The notes: a model not told the origin generated them from the letters alone. A stretch of DNA of 13,061 nucleotides from an uncultured Collinsella sp. (GCA_900757205.1 CAAENA010000079.1:1-13061); one strand, 5' to 3'. Positions 1 to 8,123 are shown, numbered from the stretch's first letter. Translations and numbers: made by a program.

Positions 1-2
1 AA

Positions 3-584
3 AGCCGTGCCGCCAGCGCCCCGCGCGCCGGCCAGCAGCAGTTTGCTGCCCCGCAGCAGCAGCGCCCCGCCGCCATGCCCCAGCAGCCGGCGCCCCGTGC
101 CGCCGCTCCCGACCCGCTTGCCGTGGCAGACCCCTTCGCGCCCAACGTCCCCGACCCCGCCGCTCCTATCCCGGTGCCGCAGACCGTCTCGCGCGACGCG
201 CTTGCCGGCATGGGCGGAGCCGCCGCGACCGGTGCCGCCGTGGGCCTAGGCGCCGCAGCCGGCATCGCCTCCAACATGGCAAGCACCCGCGCCCCGCAGC
301 GCCCGCTCGCCCAGCTCGTCGACGTCGTGAGCGGCGAGAGCCACAGCATCACTTCCGCGCAGGTGACCATCGGTCGCGAGCGTTCGGTTTCGGACATAGC
401 CCTGCGCGACCCCAACGTGTCGCGCCGTCACGCCCAGCTCACCTTTACCGGTTCGGACTGGTCGATCGAGGACCTCAATTCCACCAACGGCACGCTCGTC
501 AACAACCGCCGCATCACGCGCTGCCCGCTGCGCAACGGCGACCTGCTGACGTTTGGCCTAAGCACCTTTGAATTTAGGGGATAG
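3..584 (+). CDS. fhaA: FhaA-like FHA-domain protein, C-terminal part (5' end outside window)
   Basis: A phosphothreonine-reading adaptor. The frame is open from the first bases, with an Ala/Pro/Gln-rich linker on both sides of the first in-window ATG at 75, so the gene starts upstream and 75 is unlikely to be the real start. Of the 193 visible residues, about 1-104 are low-complexity linker, including a Gly/Ala-rich stretch around residues 67-95. About 105-193 form a forkhead-associated domain with the motifs TIGRERS, DPNVSRRHAQL and EDLNSTNGTLV, which carry the conserved Gly-Arg, Ser-Arg-x-His and Asn-Gly positions used for phosphothreonine binding. FhaA proteins end in such a domain after an N-terminal DUF3662 domain; that N-terminus cannot be seen here. 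The next FHA gene follows after 6 bases, and the order fhaA-fhaB-pstP-rodA-pbpA-pknB is that of the mycobacterial cluster. The FHA call is firm; the FhaA name rests on synteny and architecture. Confidence 0.88.
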   Translation, partial: SRAASAPRAGQQQFAAPQQQRPAAMPQQPAPRAAAPDPLAVADPFAPNVPDPAAPIPVPQTVSRDALAGMGGAAATGAAVGLGAAAGIASNMASTRAPQRPLAQLVDVVSGESHSITSAQVTIGRERSVSDIALRDPNVSRRHAQLTFTGSDWSIEDLNSTNGTLVNNRRITRCPLRNGDLLTFGLSTFEFRG

Positions 585-590
585 TCGCTT

Positions 591-1007
591 ATGAACATCG
601 ATATCGTCCTTTTTGCAGGCCGCATCGTCCTGGTCGCCCTGCTCTATATCTTCCTGTTCGCCGTCATGAAAACCGGCGTGGGACTCGTACGCGGCCAGCG
701 CCGCGACTCCGCTATCTGGACGATCGATGTGGACAAGGGTCCGCGCGGCATCCGTGGCATCCATGTAGACATGCTCGGCCCCGTCATCGTGGGCCGCTCG
801 CCGTCCTCGGACATCTGCATCAACGAACCGTTTGTCTCGGCCTCGCATGCGCGCTTTTCGCTGCAGGGCCCGGCACTCATCATCGAGGACCTCAACTCGC
901 TGAACGGCACGCTCGTCAACGGCCGCCAGCTCGTGGAGCCCGCGACGCTGCGCGAGGGCGACGAAGTCCAGATTGGCGACGTGGTCATGAAGGTGAACCG
1001 TCGATGA
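591..1007 (+). CDS. fhaB: Small membrane-anchored FHA-domain protein, FhaB-like
   Basis: A 138-residue phosphothreonine-binding protein. Residues about 5-30 form one hydrophobic segment, followed by Arg-rich residues that should stay in the cytoplasm. The FHA domain occupies about 58-138, with VIVGRSPSSDI, FVSASHARF and EDLNSLNGTLVNG. The Ser and His of the SxxH motif and the Asn-Gly pair are kept, but the residue just before the His, Arg in the neighbouring FHA protein, is Ser here. Length and layout fit FhaB (FipA) of actinobacteria, a substrate of the PASTA kinases that links them to cell-wall and division proteins. The ATG at 591 lies 6 bases after the previous stop, with AGGGG at 576-580 as a possible but distant ribosome site. 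The stop overlaps the next start (ATGA), indicating translational coupling with the phosphatase. Confidence 0.9.
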   Translation: MNIDIVLFAGRIVLVALLYIFLFAVMKTGVGLVRGQRRDSAIWTIDVDKGPRGIRGIHVDMLGPVIVGRSPSSDICINEPFVSASHARFSLQGPALIIEDLNSLNGTLVNGRQLVEPATLREGDEVQIGDVVMKVNRR

Positions 1008-2803
1008 TCGACGAGGAGAACAAGTCCGCAACTATGACCGAGGCACCGGCCGCCGCCACAGCTGCGCCGGCCCACGCCGCTCCGGCGGGCTCCGCACCCG
1101 TGGAGCCCGAGGACACCGTGTTCTCCCTGCCTCTTTCGCATGTAACGCATGATATTTCGGATCTCGCCGATAACGAGGACGAAGAGGATGCCGTAGCGGC
1201 GCCCATCGGCGCACATGCTGCGGAACAGCCCACAGCGCCCGAAGCAACCCCGGCGCCGGCTCACTTTGCAGAGCCCGTCGCCGCGGCAATCAACGAGAGC
1301 GCTGCGGTGTTTGCGGCACCCGAGCCCGCCGCGCCGGCGTTTCCCATAGCCCCGGCATCCGAGGTTGCGCCCGCGTCTACGCCGGTGCCCGAGCCTATAG
1401 ACGTCAGCCCGCAAGACGACGAGTCGACCGCCCGCGTGTCCGAGGAGCCCGACTCCCCGGACACCGGCGATTCCGAATCAAACGCCGAGACCGACACCGT
1501 CTCTCCCGGTGACACAGCCGAGATCGACGTAGCCGCCGTTGAGGCCAAGCTCAAAGACCCCGGCTCGACCATGAGCTTTGAGCCCCTGACCGAGGAGCGC
1601 ATCGAGACCGACTCGACCTATGATGCCGGCACCACCACGCAACTCATGTGGGGCGCCCGCTCCGACGTTGGCTGCGTGCGCCCGCACAATGAGGATTCCT
1701 ACCTGGTGCAGTCGCCGCTCTTTTGCGTATGCGACGGCATGGGCGGTCACGCCGCCGGCGAGGTAGCCTCTTCCATTGCCGTCGAGACTATTGCCAAGAC
1801 GGCCCCGCAGTCCGCCGACGCAGCACGCCTGGCCGCAGCCGTCGAGGCAGCCAACGCCGCCGTAATCGAGGCGGCCCTGAACGGCCTGGGCAAGCCCGGC
1901 ATGGGCTGCACAGCCACTTGCGCCTATATCGAAAACGACACGCTCGCCATCGCCCACGTGGGTGACTCTCGCGCCTACCTGCTCCACGAGGGCACGCTCA
2001 TCCGCGTGACCCGCGACCACTCCTACGTGGAGGAGCTCGTGGACGCCGGTGAGATTACGGCAGACGAGGCTCGCGTCCACCCAAACCGCTCGGTCATCAC
2101 CCGTGCGCTGGGCTCGGACCCCGCCATGTATGCCGACCACTTCACTCTGCATATCGAGGAAGGCGACCGCCTGATCCTGTGCTCCGACGGCCTTTCGAGC
2201 ATGATTCCCGATAGCGATATCGAGAACATCGCCACGCAGTCCTCAACCGCGCAAATCTGCGTCGACAACCTAGTGGACGCGGCGCTTGCCGCCGGCGGCC
2301 ACGACAACGTGACCGTAGTAGTCGTTGACCTGGTTGACGATGGCGTTATGCGCGAGGCGCAACGCGTGCGTCGCCGCAACGTCACCATCGGCGTCGTCTT
2401 AGGTCTCGTCTTGGTGCTGGCGGCTGCCATCTGGGCCTACACGGGTGTCACCGGCTCGTACTACCTGGGTACCTACCAGGGCAATGTCGCCGTCTGGCGC
2501 GGCCTGCCCGGCAAGCCGCTCGGACTCAAGCTCCACTGGCTCGAAAGCGAAACCAGTATCAAGCTGTCCGACCTGCCCGAAGACACGCAAAACCGCCTCA
2601 AGGCGGGCATTCCGCAAACAAGTGTCGACGATGCGCAGGACACGATATCCAAGTACCGCCACCAGATCGACGAGGAGCAGACCCGCCAGGTGATCGACGC
2701 GCAAACGATTCGCGACAACACCGACCAGGGATCGACCTCCGAATCAGATTCCGAGAAAACCGCCGAACAGTCCGCCGAGGCCGAAGCCTCCGAAAAGAAC
2801 TAG
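1004..2803 (+). CDS. pstP: Membrane PP2C-family Ser/Thr phosphatase, PstP-like, with long N-terminal extension
   Basis: A 599-residue metal-dependent protein phosphatase expected to dephosphorylate the PASTA kinase and its substrates. The PP2C domain is at about 213-444, with the standard motifs RPHNED (226-231), DGMGGHAAGE (244-253), HVGDSRAY (318-325), CSDGL (393-397) and GGHDNVTVVVV (431-441); the Asp residues that bind the Mn/Mg pair are all present. One membrane segment at about 460-480 follows a basic stretch, and about 120 residues then lie outside, ending in an acidic Ser/Glu tail. The unusual part is residues 1-212: acidic, Ala/Pro-rich, Ser/Thr-containing and probably disordered. 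Mycobacterial PstP starts almost directly with the catalytic domain. The ATG at 1004 is chosen because GAAGGTGA (988-995) sits 8 bases upstream and the start overlaps the fhaB stop. A second ATG at 1034 in the same frame lacks such support. Confidence 0.92.
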   Translation: MIDEENKSATMTEAPAAATAAPAHAAPAGSAPVEPEDTVFSLPLSHVTHDISDLADNEDEEDAVAAPIGAHAAEQPTAPEATPAPAHFAEPVAAAINESAAVFAAPEPAAPAFPIAPASEVAPASTPVPEPIDVSPQDDESTARVSEEPDSPDTGDSESNAETDTVSPGDTAEIDVAAVEAKLKDPGSTMSFEPLTEERIETDSTYDAGTTTQLMWGARSDVGCVRPHNEDSYLVQSPLFCVCDGMGGHAAGEVASSIAVETIAKTAPQSADAARLAAAVEAANAAVIEAALNGLGKPGMGCTATCAYIENDTLAIAHVGDSRAYLLHEGTLIRVTRDHSYVEELVDAGEITADEARVHPNRSVITRALGSDPAMYADHFTLHIEEGDRLILCSDGLSSMIPDSDIENIATQSSTAQICVDNLVDAALAAGGHDNVTVVVVDLVDDGVMREAQRVRRRNVTIGVVLGLVLVLAAAIWAYTGVTGSYYLGTYQGNVAVWRGLPGKPLGLKLHWLESETSIKLSDLPEDTQNRLKAGIPQTSVDDAQDTISKYRHQIDEEQTRQVIDAQTIRDNTDQGSTSESDSEKTAEQSAEAEASEKN

Positions 2804-2819
2804 AAAGGGAGTGCCGCTT

Positions 2820-5690
2820 ATGAGTCGCCGCAACACCGAGCTGCTCTTGCTCATCGCCTCGGCGTTCCCCGTCATCCTGCTGTATGCGATGTACGTCCTC
2901 ACCGCGGGCGCTGCCATCTCCTTTGAGACGCTCGCCGTACCGATCGGCCTCTTTGCCGCCTTTGCCGCGGCCCACATTGCCGTGCGCATCTTGGCGCCCG
3001 GTGCCGACCCCGCCATCCTGCCCATTGTCTTTGTGCTTTCGGGCATCGGCATCACGTTCGTGACGCGTCTCGCCCCCGCTCTCGCCATCTCACAGCTCAT
3101 CATCCTGTTTGTCTCGGTGGCCCTGATGGTGGGAACGCTCGCGTTGGTTAAGAACCTCGACGTAGTCATGCGCTACAAGTACACCTTTGGCATTATCGGC
3201 ATCATTCTGTTGATGCTGCCTATCTTTATCGGCACCACGATCTCGGGCTCCAAGCTGTGGATTCGCATCGCGGGCTTTACCATCCAGCCCGGCGAGTTCG
3301 CCAAGGTCTTTATCGTGCTGTTCCTGGCCGGGTACCTGGCCGAGAACCGCGAGCTGCTCTCCATCTCCAACCGCAAGATCTTAGGTCTTAAGATCCCTCG
3401 CCTGCGACTGCTGCTGCCGCTGTTTGCCGTGTGGGGTGTGTGCCTGCTCGTCGTCGTCTTCGAACGCGATCTGGGTTCGGCCGTGCTGTTCTACACCATC
3501 TTCTTGCTGATGCTCTACGTTGCCACGGGACGATTCTCGTATGTCGTTATCGGCCTTGCGCTCTTAGCCGTTGGAGCCGTGGGCGCCTACAAGTTCCTGT
3601 CTCACGTTCAGGTGCGTTTCCAGGTTTGGGTCGATCCGTTTAAGGACGCCCAGGGCCAGGGCTACCAGATCGTCCAGTCGCTCTTCTCGCTTGCCGATGG
3701 CGGTCTGGTCGGTGTTGGTATCGGCAACGGCATGGCCAACAACATCCCTGTCGTCGAGTCCGACTTTATCTTCTCGGCCATCGGCGAGGAGATGGGCCTT
3801 TTGGGCGGCGGCGCCGTGCTCATCCTGTTTATGCTCTTTGCCGTGCGTGGCCTCACCACGGCTGCCCGCGCTAAATCCGACCTCGCCGCCTTTAGCGCCA
3901 CGGGCCTTACGGCCGCCATCAGCTTCCAGGCCTTTTTAATCGTGGGCGGCGTTACCCGCCTGATCCCGCTGACCGGCGTCACCCTACCCTTTATGAGCCA
4001 GGGCGGTTCCTCGCTGCTGGCAAGCTTTATCATCGTCGCGCTCCTGCTGCGCGCCGGTGACGAAGCGACCGGACGCGAGGCCGAGCTTACCGGCACCGGC
4101 ACTATGGCCGCCATCACCGATGATCAGGTCGCATCTGCCGCCGCCCCGACGGGCACGCGCTTTGCCACCTCGTCTTCCTACGGCAGCGGCAGCCATTCCG
4201 TCGGCTCGCGCATGCGCCGTCGCCTGCTCGACACGCCTGAATCCGGTGTGCTCGGCCGCGTTGCGCTCGCCAACCGTCTAACCCGTGCGGTGCTCGCCTT
4301 TACGGCGCTATTCGCCATCCTTATCGGCAACCTCACCTATGTCCAGGTCATCAAGGCCAAGGACTATCAGGACATGCCGACCAACAACCACACCATCGCC
4401 CGCTCCAAGTACATCCAGCGCGGTTCCATCATCACGTCCGACGGCGTGACGCTGGCCGAGTCGCTGCAGCAGGAGGACGGCACCTACGCACGCTCCTACC
4501 CCAACGGTAACCTGGCAGCGCACGTGGTTGGCTACGTGAGCCAGCAGTATGGCACCACCGCCATCGAGAGCGTCATGAACGACACGCTCACCGGTTCTAA
4601 GGACTACTCCAGCTGGAACAACGCCATCGCGTCGCTCGCGGGCCAGACCCAGCCGGGCAACACCGCCAAGCTCACCATCGACTCGCGCATCCAGACGGCG
4701 GCCGAGCAGGCACTCAAGGGCTTTAAGGGCGCTGTAGTGGTCATCGACCCGCGTACCGGCGCGGTGCTCGCATGTGCCAGCTCGCCCACCTACGACAACA
4801 CCAACATCGACGCCCTACTGCAGGCTGGCGGCGGCGAGGACGGCTCTATGTACAATCGCGCCATGGACGCGCTGTACACGCCGGGCTCCACGTTTAAGGT
4901 CGTTACGCTTTCCGCGGCACTCGAGACCGGCACCGCCAGCCTTACCAGCACCTACCAGGCGCCCGGCTCCATGGACATCGGCAACGCACCGGTCACCAAC
5001 TATGCCAACGAGAGCTACGGCACCATCAGCCTGCAGCAGGCCTTTGCCGTGTCCTCCAACGTCGTCTTTGGCCAGGTGGCAAACGAAGTTGGCGCAAACA
5101 CGCTCGTGCAGTTTGCCAACGCCTTTGGCTACGGCCAAAAGCTCGGCCAGGACCTGACCTCCGCGGCCTCCATCATGGCAGACCCGTCGCTCATGACCGA
5201 GTGGGAGACCGCTTGGGCCGGCGCCGGCCAGCCTGTCGGCATGGACCACACGCCCGGCCCGCAGACCACCGTCATGCAAAACGCCGTGATTGCCGCCGCC
5301 ATCGCTAACAGTGGCGTGGTCATGGACCCGTACTTTGTAGCCCAGGTACTCGCCCCGGACGGAACTGTGGTCAAGACCACGCAGTCCCGCTCGCTGGGTC
5401 AGGCCGTCAGCTCCGCCACGGCCGACCAGGTCAAGCAGGCCATGCTCGCCGTCGTCCAGTCCGGTACCGGCACCGATGCCCAGGTCCCCGGCGTCAAGGT
5501 CGCCGGCAAGACCGGCTCGGCCGAGACCGGCGGCACCAACGTCAACTCGATGTTCGTTGGCTTTGCACCTTACGATTCACCCACGGTCGCCATCTCGGTG
5601 GCCTTGGAGGATTACGACAAACACGACGTCAAGGCGGCCAAGATTGCCGGCATCGTCCTGACCGCGGCGCTCGCCGCACAGGGAGCGTGA
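2820..5690 (+). CDS. Fused RodA/FtsW (SEDS) glycosyltransferase and class B penicillin-binding transpeptidase
   Basis: A 956-residue bifunctional peptidoglycan synthase in the cell membrane. Residues about 1-412 are a multi-pass SEDS polymerase with QPGEFAK (157-163), FERDLGSA (214-221), ESDFIFSAIGEEMG (313-326) and PLTGVTLPFMSQGGSS (383-398). About 413-485 is a cytoplasmic linker rich in Ala, Thr, Ser and Gly, ending in basic residues (SRMRRRLL). A further membrane helix at about 488-508 anchors the PBP half: an N-terminal pedestal region, then a transpeptidase with SxxK at S690-K693 (active Ser690), SSN at 745-747 and KTGS at 897-900. The PBP half resembles actinobacterial PbpA. SEDS proteins and class B PBPs are normally separate partners of one complex, so the fusion fixes them 1:1. 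The GTG at 2811 is rejected: AGGGAG at 2806-2811 sits 8 bases before the ATG at 2820. No frameshift or stop lies between the halves. Its stop is followed 132 bases later by pknB. The RodA/PbpA type is favoured over FtsW/FtsI by synteny. Confidence 0.94.
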   Translation: MSRRNTELLLLIASAFPVILLYAMYVLTAGAAISFETLAVPIGLFAAFAAAHIAVRILAPGADPAILPIVFVLSGIGITFVTRLAPALAISQLIILFVSVALMVGTLALVKNLDVVMRYKYTFGIIGIILLMLPIFIGTTISGSKLWIRIAGFTIQPGEFAKVFIVLFLAGYLAENRELLSISNRKILGLKIPRLRLLLPLFAVWGVCLLVVVFERDLGSAVLFYTIFLLMLYVATGRFSYVVIGLALLAVGAVGAYKFLSHVQVRFQVWVDPFKDAQGQGYQIVQSLFSLADGGLVGVGIGNGMANNIPVVESDFIFSAIGEEMGLLGGGAVLILFMLFAVRGLTTAARAKSDLAAFSATGLTAAISFQAFLIVGGVTRLIPLTGVTLPFMSQGGSSLLASFIIVALLLRAGDEATGREAELTGTGTMAAITDDQVASAAAPTGTRFATSSSYGSGSHSVGSRMRRRLLDTPESGVLGRVALANRLTRAVLAFTALFAILIGNLTYVQVIKAKDYQDMPTNNHTIARSKYIQRGSIITSDGVTLAESLQQEDGTYARSYPNGNLAAHVVGYVSQQYGTTAIESVMNDTLTGSKDYSSWNNAIASLAGQTQPGNTAKLTIDSRIQTAAEQALKGFKGAVVVIDPRTGAVLACASSPTYDNTNIDALLQAGGGEDGSMYNRAMDALYTPGSTFKVVTLSAALETGTASLTSTYQAPGSMDIGNAPVTNYANESYGTISLQQAFAVSSNVVFGQVANEVGANTLVQFANAFGYGQKLGQDLTSAASIMADPSLMTEWETAWAGAGQPVGMDHTPGPQTTVMQNAVIAAAIANSGVVMDPYFVAQVLAPDGTVVKTTQSRSLGQAVSSATADQVKQAMLAVVQSGTGTDAQVPGVKVAGKTGSAETGGTNVNSMFVGFAPYDSPTVAISVALEDYDKHDVKAAKIAGIVLTAALAAQGA

Positions 5691-5822
5691 TGCCCATGAT
5701 TGAATCGGACACCCGAGGCGCGCCGCGGCCGAAGAGTTAGCGGCAACGCGCCACACGGCCCCAGCGGCCACATCGTAGGTACTACACACATCGTTGAGCG
5801 AATAGTTATGTTAGGAGCAGGA

Positions 5823-7784
5823 ATGGAACAGAGGGTCCTCGGGGGAAGATACCTCCTCAAGGATAAGGTGGGGACAGGCGGCATGGCGACCGTCTTCCGT
5901 GCGCAGGACCAGGTCCTCGACCGCACGGTAGCCGTCAAGATCATGCTGCCGCAGTATGCTGGCGACGCAACCTTCGCCGCACGCTTTAAGCAGGAGGCCC
6001 AGGCAGCAGCCGGTCTCTCCTCCCCCTATATCGTGGGCGTCTACGATTGGGGCAAGGACGGCGACACCTATTACATCGTCATGGAGTACCTGCGCGGCAC
6101 CGACCTTAAGAGCGGCATCAAGAGCCACGGCGCCCTCGATCCCAAGAAGGTCGCCCAGATCGGCTCGCAGATCAGCTCCGCGCTTTCGGTCGCCCACAAG
6201 CACGAGATCATCCACCGCGACATCAAGCCGCAGAACATCATGGTGCTGCCCGACGGCAACATCAAGGTGATGGACTTTGGCATCGCGCGCGCCAAGAACA
6301 GCCACCTCACGCAAGACAACAACGTGCTGGGAACCGCCCACTACGTCAGTCCCGAGCAGACCCGTGGTCAGGACCTCGGCCCCACCTCGGATATCTACTC
6401 GCTGGGCGTCGTGATGTACGAGTGCGCCACCGGCCGCGTGCCCTTTGACGGTGATGACGCCATCTCAGTCGCACTCAAGCAGGTCAACGAGCTGCCTATT
6501 CCGCCGAGCCAGATCAACTCCGGTGTCGACGCCGACCTTGAGCGTATCATCCTCAAGTGCATGGAGAAGGACCCGGCAAACCGCTTCCAGACCGCCGACG
6601 AGCTGCGTCAGGTGCTCAACAGCTACCTGTCGGGCCGTGCCGTCAACATCTCGGAGCCCACGCGCATCATCGGTGCACCCGGTGAACTGGGCGCCACCAA
6701 GACTCGCGAGCTTTCCGATCAGACGCGCGCCATGGTACGTCCCGTCTCGGGCGTGAGCGGCCAGAATACCGCCCGTAGCTCGGTTTCGGGCTCCACCGGC
6801 TCCTACGAGGTCGAAAAGCCCAAATCCAACAAGAACAAGATCATCGCCGCCGTGGTGGCAGCCGTTGCCGTCATCGGTATCGTGGTGGCCTTTGCCACAG
6901 GACTCTTTGGCGGCGAGCAGGTCACCGTGCCCGATGTGCTGGGCAAGGACCAGCAGACTGCCGTCGAGCAGATCAAGGAAGCCGGCCTCGAGGTCGGCAC
7001 CATCGACCAAAGCTACAACGACGATATCGACGAGGGCAAGGTCGCCGAGCAGACGCCCAACGGCAAAACCAAGAAGGCCAAGGGCACCAAGGTGAACCTG
7101 GTAATCTCCAAGGGCCCCAAGCCCTCCGAGAAGGTTGAGGTTCCCCGGCTTGTCGGCCTGACCAAGGACCAGGCAGAAGCCGCGCTGGCAAGCGTTGGCC
7201 TGAAGGGCAACGCCTCCGAGGAGGCCAACGAGGCCGATGAGGGCCAGGTCTTTGAGCAGGGCACCGAACCCGGCAAGGAAGTCGAGAAGGGCACGACCAT
7301 CTCGTACAAGGTCTCCAGCGGTCCTGACACCACCTCCGTCCCCGATCTGACCGACATGACCGAGGCCCAGGCGCGCAACGCCCTCGATATGGCAGGCTTT
7401 GGCGTCGACGTGAGCTACCAGGAGAACGATTCGGTTACCGAGGGCACCGTGATTAGCTGGAACCCCAGCGGCAAGCAGAAGCCTGGCGCCACGATTACCG
7501 TCGTCATTGCCAAGAAGTCCGGCAAGGCCAGCGTTCCGGGCAACCTGTACGGCAAGAGCATCTCCGCGGCCGTCACCGCGCTCAACAACGCCGGGTTCTA
7601 TAACATTGGCTTCTGTGACCAGAACGGCAATCCCGTGAGCGGTAACGAGGATGCCACCGTTACGGGCGTCTCCCCCACCGGCAAGCAGTCCACCGACAGC
7701 ACGATTACGCTGACGGTTGCACTTTCTGGCTCGGGTTCGGGTCCGGGCACGGGCACGGGCGGCGATTCCGGTACGACCAACTAA
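5823..7784 (+). CDS. pknB: PASTA-domain transmembrane Ser/Thr protein kinase, PknB-like
   Basis: A 653-residue receptor kinase that couples peptidoglycan fragments outside to phosphorylation inside. The kinase domain is at about 10-270: glycine loop GTGGMATV (17-24), Lys39 in VAVK, Glu58, catalytic loop HRDIKPQN (131-138, Asp133), DFG (151-153) and the activation segment up to SPEQ (176-179). A juxtamembrane linker (about 271-338) rich in Ser/Thr precedes one membrane helix at about 340-361. Four PASTA repeats follow, at about 366-431, 437-500, 504-565 and 568-634, then a Ser/Gly/Thr tail. The ATG at 5823 is chosen because AGGAG at 5813-5817 lies 5 bases upstream and the protein then starts like other PknB kinases (LGGRYLL). 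A longer reading from a TTG at 5700 would add 41 poorly conserved-looking residues. It closes the cluster and is followed by a terminator at 7838-7876. Confidence 0.95.
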   Translation: MEQRVLGGRYLLKDKVGTGGMATVFRAQDQVLDRTVAVKIMLPQYAGDATFAARFKQEAQAAAGLSSPYIVGVYDWGKDGDTYYIVMEYLRGTDLKSGIKSHGALDPKKVAQIGSQISSALSVAHKHEIIHRDIKPQNIMVLPDGNIKVMDFGIARAKNSHLTQDNNVLGTAHYVSPEQTRGQDLGPTSDIYSLGVVMYECATGRVPFDGDDAISVALKQVNELPIPPSQINSGVDADLERIILKCMEKDPANRFQTADELRQVLNSYLSGRAVNISEPTRIIGAPGELGATKTRELSDQTRAMVRPVSGVSGQNTARSSVSGSTGSYEVEKPKSNKNKIIAAVVAAVAVIGIVVAFATGLFGGEQVTVPDVLGKDQQTAVEQIKEAGLEVGTIDQSYNDDIDEGKVAEQTPNGKTKKAKGTKVNLVISKGPKPSEKVEVPRLVGLTKDQAEAALASVGLKGNASEEANEADEGQVFEQGTEPGKEVEKGTTISYKVSSGPDTTSVPDLTDMTEAQARNALDMAGFGVDVSYQENDSVTEGTVISWNPSGKQKPGATITVVIAKKSGKASVPGNLYGKSISAAVTALNNAGFYNIGFCDQNGNPVSGNEDATVTGVSPTGKQSTDSTITLTVALSGSGSGPGTGTGGDSGTTN

Positions 7785-7837
7785 GTCGCCACCCCACCGC
7801 TCATTACGGCTCTCGCCGCAAACATATTCGCTCACAG

Positions 7838-7876
7838 GCGCCCGCTTGCTTCCCCAGCAAGCGGCGCTTCGTTTTT
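7838..7876 (+). terminator. Rho-independent terminator after pknB
   Basis: The arms GCGCCCGCTTGCT (7838-7850) and AGCAAGCGGCGC (7856-7867) pair around a TCCCC loop with a single bulged C, and TTCGTTTTT follows directly. It lies 53 bases after the pknB stop and should end the whole fha-pstP-pknB transcript. Confidence 0.9.
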
Positions 7877-7895
7877 GACATGACATGAACCAGAA

Positions 7896-7924
7896 GAGCC
7901 CGGCACCGTAGCGGTACCGGGCTC
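7896..7924 (-). terminator. Hairpin next to the tRNA fragment, probable orphaned tRNA-Arg terminator
   Basis: The arms GAGCCCGGCACCG (7896-7908) and CGGTACCGGGCTC (7912-7924) form a 13-bp stem with one mismatch and a 3-base loop. On the minus strand it begins 10 bases after the CCA end of the tRNA fragment, the usual place of a tRNA terminator. The following minus-strand sequence is only moderately T-rich (TTCTGGTTC), so termination efficiency is uncertain. If the tRNA was split by integration, this hairpin no longer has its own promoter upstream. Confidence 0.6.
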
Positions 7925-7934
7925 GGCAAATCTC

Positions 7935-7980
7935 TGGTGCCCCCGGGCGGATTCGAACCGTCGACACCCGCTTTAGGAGA
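7935..7980 (-). pseudogene. 3' half of tRNA-Arg(CCT): attachment site of an integrated element
   Basis: Read on the minus strand, the 3' half of a tRNA is complete: CCA (7937-7935), discriminator A, acceptor strand CGGGGGC (7945-7939), T arm GACGG-TTCGAAT-CCGCC (7962-7946), variable loop GTGTC, anticodon-stem strand AGCGG and anticodon loop CTCCTAA (7979-7973) with anticodon CCT. The T stem has one A-C mismatch. Upstream of the loop the expected CCGCT strand, D arm and GCCCCCG acceptor strand are absent, and the sequence becomes AT-rich. Integrases often recombine within tRNA anticodon loops, so the element carries a matching 3' half, an intact tRNA is restored at its far end and this piece is left here. 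The integrase gene begins 192 bases away. No second copy is present in the window. Confidence 0.85.
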
Positions 7981-8123
7981 TATGATTTAATGCTACCCCC
8001 TACTATTCATCAAGCATCATTGAACACCATATAACCGCAGATAAACATAGCAGTTTGTGTCTTTTACCTCCGGTAGCTGCGCCTACGCTTTTACAAACAT
8101 ATTACTAACAGCTTTAGCTAAAC

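Noticed and set aside
2811..2819. GTG start of the fusion gene at 2811
   Set aside because: The ribosome site AGGGAG ends on this GTG's first base, so it serves the ATG at 2820.
5700..5822. N-terminal extension of pknB from a TTG at 5700
   Set aside because: The ATG at 5823 has AGGAG at the right distance and starts the protein as in other PknB kinases; the extension is Arg/Gly/Pro-rich and has no ribosome site.
6465..7967. Minus-strand open frame of about 500 codons opposite the PASTA region of pknB
   Set aside because: It begins within the tRNA fragment and is antisense to a well-supported gene; the Gly/Ala/Arg-rich product and lack of a ribosome site show a shadow frame in GC-rich DNA.
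7935..8030. A complete tRNA gene at 7935-8030
   Set aside because: Only the 3' half can be folded; no acceptor 5' strand GCCCCCG, D arm or anticodon 5' strand is found upstream of the anticodon loop.
8090..8118. Integrase promoter TTTACA (8090-8095) with a -10 near 8113-8118
   Set aside because: The -35 is near consensus but the hexamer at proper spacing (TTTAGC) is a poor -10, so it is not listed as a feature.
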